Assembly: GCA_017545505.1 (NCBI GenBank)
Contig: JAFWNB010000002.1
Location: forward strand, 62,001 to 126,000
Length of the DNA stretch: 64,000 nucleotides
From: Candidatus Saccharimonadota bacterium
GTDB taxonomy: Bacteria > Patescibacteriota > Saccharimonadia > Saccharimonadales > Saccharimonadaceae
Reading direction: 5' to 3'
The position numbers and the translations under genes were made by a program. Below, piece by piece: positions 61,393 to 64,000 of this stretch. Under the pieces are notes generated by a model that had not been told where the DNA came from, ran no database searches, and saw nothing but the letters and a program-made list of their open reading frames with translations. Each line of letters starts with the position of its first letter. The first letter of the stretch is position 1.

Positions 61393-61467
61393 GCGGGTAT
61401 AGTACAACGGTTAGTATATCAGTTTTCCAAACTGAGGATGCCAGTTCGATTCTGACTACCCGCACCA
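61393..61467 (+). tRNA. tRNA-Gly (TCC)
   Basis: A 75-base tRNA with acceptor GCGGGTA/TACCCGC, anticodon loop TTTCCAA giving TCC, T loop TTCGATT and encoded CCA. It lies six bases after tRNA-His and is the last feature before the GC-richer segment. Confidence 0.95.
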
Positions 61468-61485
61468 TTTTTTATGTTATAAATA

Positions 61486-61514
61486 TTGACAATTTGTAAA
61501 ATCCGTGCTATAAT
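61486..61514 (+). promoter_or_regulatory. Consensus sigma-70 promoter (TTGACA-17-TATAAT)
   Basis: Both hexamers match the consensus with a 17-bp spacer. It precedes the Ala-rich protein gene with about 45 bases of leader. Most chromosomal genes here show only a -10 box. Confidence 0.85.
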
Positions 61515-61563
61515 ACAAAGTAGTAACTTGTTTTTTATGTACATTAAAAAAAGGAGAACTAGT

Positions 61564-62091
61564 ATGTCCAAGAGCACTTACCGAGCAACTGACAATGTTA
61601 ATAACGACAGCATCCCCGTCCCTACCTCCACGTCGGCGACCCCCTGCAACTGCAATGGGGAAAATATGACTATCGAGGAGATGAAGGAATGTGTTAGAAA
61701 GCTCAATACCCAGATTGAGCTTAGGGAGCGCGAGGCCGAACGCGCCGCCGCCAAGAAGGCTGCCGCCGAAAAGGCTGCCGCTGAAAAAGCCGCCGCCAAG
61801 AAGGCTGCCGAAGAAGCTGCCGCTGCCAAGAAGGCTGCCGAAGAGGCTGCCGCTGCCGAAGCCGCCGCCAAGGCCAAGGCCACCAAGGCAAACTACGCCG
61901 AAGGCTTTAATGGCCCCGGGATGGCATACAGGTATCTGAACCGCAAACTTGCGGTTTATTCGCTTACTGCGGATATCTGGAAGGCCAAGAGAATCTCGAA
62001 CGGGACCTACGACCCCATTTGGGTGTGGTACTCCGACGGGAAGATCGACCATATCCTCTCCGATGAGGAGTTGGAGGAGTACATCTCCTAA
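61564..62091 (+). CDS. Ala/Glu/Lys-rich coiled-coil protein of unknown function
   Basis: A 175-residue protein. A polar start with a CNCNGE patch leads into a long Ala/Lys/Glu helix of short imperfect repeats (EKAAAEKAAAKKAAEEAAAA), then a compact C-terminal domain (YAEGFNGPGMAYRYLNRKLA, YDPIWVWYSDGKIDHILS). ATG 61564 is chosen for AAAGGAG seven bases upstream; a frame from 61486 would run through the promoter. Codons are GC-richer than in the rest of the window (GCC, AAG), suggesting transfer. Confidence 0.75.
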   Translation: MSKSTYRATDNVNNDSIPVPTSTSATPCNCNGENMTIEEMKECVRKLNTQIELREREAERAAAKKAAAEKAAAEKAAAKKAAEEAAAAKKAAEEAAAAEAAAKAKATKANYAEGFNGPGMAYRYLNRKLAVYSLTADIWKAKRISNGTYDPIWVWYSDGKIDHILSDEELEEYIS

Positions 62092-62117
62092 AACTTCCCT
62101 GTAACAGTTACTATTTT

Positions 62118-62145
62118 ACCCAGCTGTTTTTATGGCTGGGTTTTT
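62118..62145 (+). terminator. Rho-independent terminator
   Basis: ACCCAGC pairs with GCTGGGT over a loop of about ten bases and is followed by five T. It ends the coiled-coil gene. Confidence 0.85.
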
Positions 62146-62188
62146 CATATCATAAAATAGACATAAGCGCCATAACCTGTTATATATA

Positions 62189-62217
62189 TTGACAAAAAAC
62201 CAAAAGTGTGATACAAT
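62189..62217 (+). promoter_or_regulatory. Sigma-70 promoter (TTGACA-17-TACAAT)
   Basis: TTGACA at 62189 and TACAAT at 62212 with a 17-bp spacer. The spacer word CAAAAGTGTG is shared with the promoter at 26522. It drives the large membrane-protein gene through a leader of about 155 bases. Confidence 0.8.
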
Positions 62218-62343
62218 GTAAGCAGTCTGAGTTTTAGTGTGTTTAAGACAACGATGACCATTAACAACCAAATCATCCCAGATTTCAATTAGAAATCTGT
62301 TTTACATAAAGTTATCTGTCAACTCCCCGTAACCGGGGGCGTT

Positions 62344-62371
62344 GGCCTCCGGACTCAAAAGAAAGGAGGCC
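62344..62371 (+). promoter_or_regulatory. Hairpin that can hide the ribosome-binding site
   Basis: GGCCTCC at 62344-62350 is fully complementary to GGAGGCC at 62365-62371, which contains the AGGAGG Shine-Dalgarno of the gene starting at 62377. A second hairpin, CCCCG-TAA-CCGGGG, lies just upstream. In RNA the site would be paired unless the stem is opened. Confidence 0.7.
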
Positions 62372-62376
62372 ACGAC

Positions 62377-64000
62377 ATGGTCATGGCTATTATCGTTTTT
62401 TTGATCATGATGTTTTGCATCGTGATCGCGGAAGAGCTGTTAAACACAAGCTACCTGCCGCGCATCAAAGAAGAAGGAATTTTTGACCGAGTGAGTAAAA
62501 CCGCTTGGCGAAACGCCATTCTTGTTGCCGCTGTTGTGGCTATCACCAACTATATAGTAGGGAAGTTAAATTCCCATTATTGGATCGGCATCATCCTGAT
62601 GGCCGTAATTGCGGCAGTATTTGTCTGGGTGATCAGTTGGTGGTGTGAAGAAGGATCTAACCTGAAAGAAATGATCCCATTCTTAGTAATGGCGGTTATT
62701 CTTTTTTTGGTTATGTTGGGTGCCGCGTATTTAGTAGCGGCATTCTGTGGTAATCATCTGTTTATCAGATCGATTATCATCGCCATCCCGACAGCATTCC
62801 TAGTTGTGGCAATATTCAGCTATTTTATTAGCTGGATTTACTGGTTAAAGGAGGTAAAGCCTACGAGAAAAGGCATTTTCCGGACAATCGGCAGAGTGCT
62901 CATTATTGTAGCATGTCTGCTGCTCTTGTTACTCGCTGTTAAAGGTCTCGCCTGGCGTGTGCTTGGCAACGACTTAAATGTTTTGGCTCGAGAAGGCCAG
63001 GAAGATCAGCAGGATGACCAGGATGACGAAGAGGATGACGAAGAGGAGGACGAATGGTATAGTTTTTTTAACCATGTCCTCTTAGAGGACGAAGACGAGA
63101 GCAACGACTTTAATTTCGGCCCGAACCCTTACGTAGAGGGAGAAGATGCCGAGTATTATGATCAGGTTTTCCGCGATCGCATCAAGGAGGACCCTGCTCT
63201 CGCTGCGGCGGACCTTGCATGGTTCGATGCAAACCTCGGTACTCGATATCTCGGAACGTTCTATGAGTCCTGCGAAGAAGATTGGGCCGAGACTATAAAC
63301 TTGACTAAAAACACGTTTATGCATGATCAGAGTGTTTACTACGGCACTATCAGGGCATTTTTAATGTATCTGGATCATGCAGAGGTCTCATTGGAACGCG
63401 GAGCCGATCTTGATGATCAGATGTACATGAACCCCTATACCGTGGATGGCATTCCTGACATCATAGTCATGGAAACCAATGATCACGAAGGGTTGTTCCT
63501 TGTGTATACCTTTAACGTCAAAGGCGAAGAAGTAAGCGTTGCTTACCGCATTGAGTGTGGGTTCCAGCCCACCAATGTGGAAGAAGTAATGCATATTACT
63601 CCGACCCCGGCTCCCACACCGCAGCCCACTCCGACCCCGGCTCCCACACCGACGCCTACGCCGACGCCGGTTCCTGAAACTGATCCCACCCCACCCCCGG
63701 AAACTGAACCTGAGACCGAGCCGTCGACGCGCCCGCCTAAGGACCCTACCCAGGGTACTCATGGCGATATTGTCGCGCCGAACGATGACACCGGTCCTGG
63801 TCCGGACACCAATTCCGGGGTAGGTAGCACGACCTCAGCCGCAGATAGAAACGATACCTCAACTTCCTACGGATCGTATGAAGAATACGAAACCGCCATG
63901 GAGGATCTTGAGAGTATTAACAATTCTCAGCGGCAGGGCGGGGATTCTAACTCCCCGTCCACGAGGCCTGTGCCTATCATCCCTTCCGCGCCCACTACGG
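62377..64000 (+). CDS. Large membrane/surface protein, cut by the window end
   Basis: An open frame of at least 541 codons running off the window. About six hydrophobic helices (first 200 residues) are followed by an acidic run (EDQQDDQDDEEDDEEEDEW), a folded domain of about 180 residues, a Pro/Thr repeat (TPTPAPTPTPTPTPVPETD) and a polar tail (KDPTQGTHGDI, GPGPDTNSGVG, QRQGGDSNSPS). That tail resembles, from memory, tails of large surface proteins in gut Bacillota. Codon use is GC-richer than in the main genome. ATG 62377 is chosen for the AGGAGG eight bases upstream. The function is unknown. Confidence 0.8.
   Translation, partial: MVMAIIVFLIMMFCIVIAEELLNTSYLPRIKEEGIFDRVSKTAWRNAILVAAVVAITNYIVGKLNSHYWIGIILMAVIAAVFVWVISWWCEEGSNLKEMIPFLVMAVILFLVMLGAAYLVAAFCGNHLFIRSIIIAIPTAFLVVAIFSYFISWIYWLKEVKPTRKGIFRTIGRVLIIVACLLLLLLAVKGLAWRVLGNDLNVLAREGQEDQQDDQDDEEDDEEEDEWYSFFNHVLLEDEDESNDFNFGPNPYVEGEDAEYYDQVFRDRIKEDPALAAADLAWFDANLGTRYLGTFYESCEEDWAETINLTKNTFMHDQSVYYGTIRAFLMYLDHAEVSLERGADLDDQMYMNPYTVDGIPDIIVMETNDHEGLFLVYTFNVKGEEVSVAYRIECGFQPTNVEEVMHITPTPAPTPQPTPTPAPTPTPTPTPVPETDPTPPPETEPETEPSTRPPKDPTQGTHGDIVAPNDDTGPGPDTNSGVGSTTSAADRNDTSTSYGSYEEYETAMEDLESINNSQRQGGDSNSPSTRPVPIIPSAPTT

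Noticed and set aside
61486-61563. Longer N-terminus for the coiled-coil protein
   Set aside because: It would run through a perfect TTGACA-17-TATAAT promoter. The ATG at 61564 has AAAGGAG at the right distance.
61477-62052. Minus-strand open frame rich in Gly, Ser and Leu
   Set aside because: It is the antisense shadow of the Ala/Lys/Glu repeats in the coiled-coil gene.
63082-63762. Minus-strand open frames with Arg-rich translation
   Set aside because: They are shadows of the Pro/Thr repeat region in the large membrane protein. No start signals are seen.

Overview
The window reads as one continuous piece of a small, AT-rich genome from the candidate phyla radiation, most likely Saccharibacteria (TM7). 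This is inferred from several things: dense small genes, a lean housekeeping set, many short membrane or surface proteins with no obvious relatives, a VirB2-like pilin, type IV pilus genes, an LPxTG surface protein, a eukaryote-like IleRS, and a 67-residue protein that I associate with CPR genomes. TGA behaves as a stop codon, so Gracilibacteria-type recoding is not indicated. There is no rRNA, CRISPR array or transposase in the window.

Layout. 0-9 kb: argS-orn, mscL, dnaG, rpoD, the VirB2-like pilin, and a cluster of kinase-fold genes (DAGK-like, zeta-toxin-like, APH-like). 9-17 kb: a P-loop kinase, polA, a small protein resembling the C-terminal tail of class III ribonucleotide reductase behind paired NrdR boxes, mutM, a holA-like gene, rpsT and a degenerate DHH protein. 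17-26 kb: tRNA-Asp, rpsU, adk-map, ftsA-ftsZ-nrdR, mscS and ileS. 26-35 kb: secreted or surface proteins, rplU, parAB, lepB and htrA. 35-45 kb: tRNA-Ser, DUF1846, a membrane-anchored Clp-type ATPase, pilB, tRNA-Arg with odd 3' repeats, and aspS. 45-55 kb: dsbA, tRNA-Ile(UAU), ftsB, pilin-like genes, initiator tRNA, a cysteine-less flavoprotein and a lamin-tail surface protein. 55-61 kb: CIRCE-hrcA-grpE, rplY, a kinase-aldolase fusion, tpiA, tRNA-His and tRNA-Gly. 61.5-64 kb: a visibly GC-richer segment with different codon use, holding an Ala-rich coiled-coil protein and a large membrane protein cut by the window edge. It looks acquired.

The most unusual signals are these. (1) A family of four long hairpins has a shared core and individually complementary stems, and each sits against the -10 box of a following gene. 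(2) Cysteine ligands or redox cysteines are repeatedly missing: the DnaG zinc finger, the NrdR zinc ribbon, the flavoprotein redox pair and a thioredoxin-like protein. (3) A stand-alone NrdD-tail-like protein carries a glycyl-radical-type motif and apparent NrdR control. (4) Other structured or palindromic DNA lies inside polA, between rplU and parA, and downstream of tRNA-Ser and tRNA-Arg. (5) TATAAT boxes lie 5-10 bases from start codons, including a divergent pair whose start codons are only 18 bp apart, which implies widespread leaderless mRNA.

Functions that fit together: argS, ileS, aspS, five ribosomal proteins and seven tRNAs for translation; dnaG, polA, the holA-like gene, mutM and parAB for replication and segregation; ftsA, ftsZ and ftsB for division; pilB plus three pilin-like proteins for a type IV pilus; lepB, htrA, dsbA, the Clp-like ATPase, hrcA and grpE for envelope and protein quality control; and aldolase and triose-phosphate isomerase for central carbon flow. 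All calls come from reading the sequence; no searches were run.
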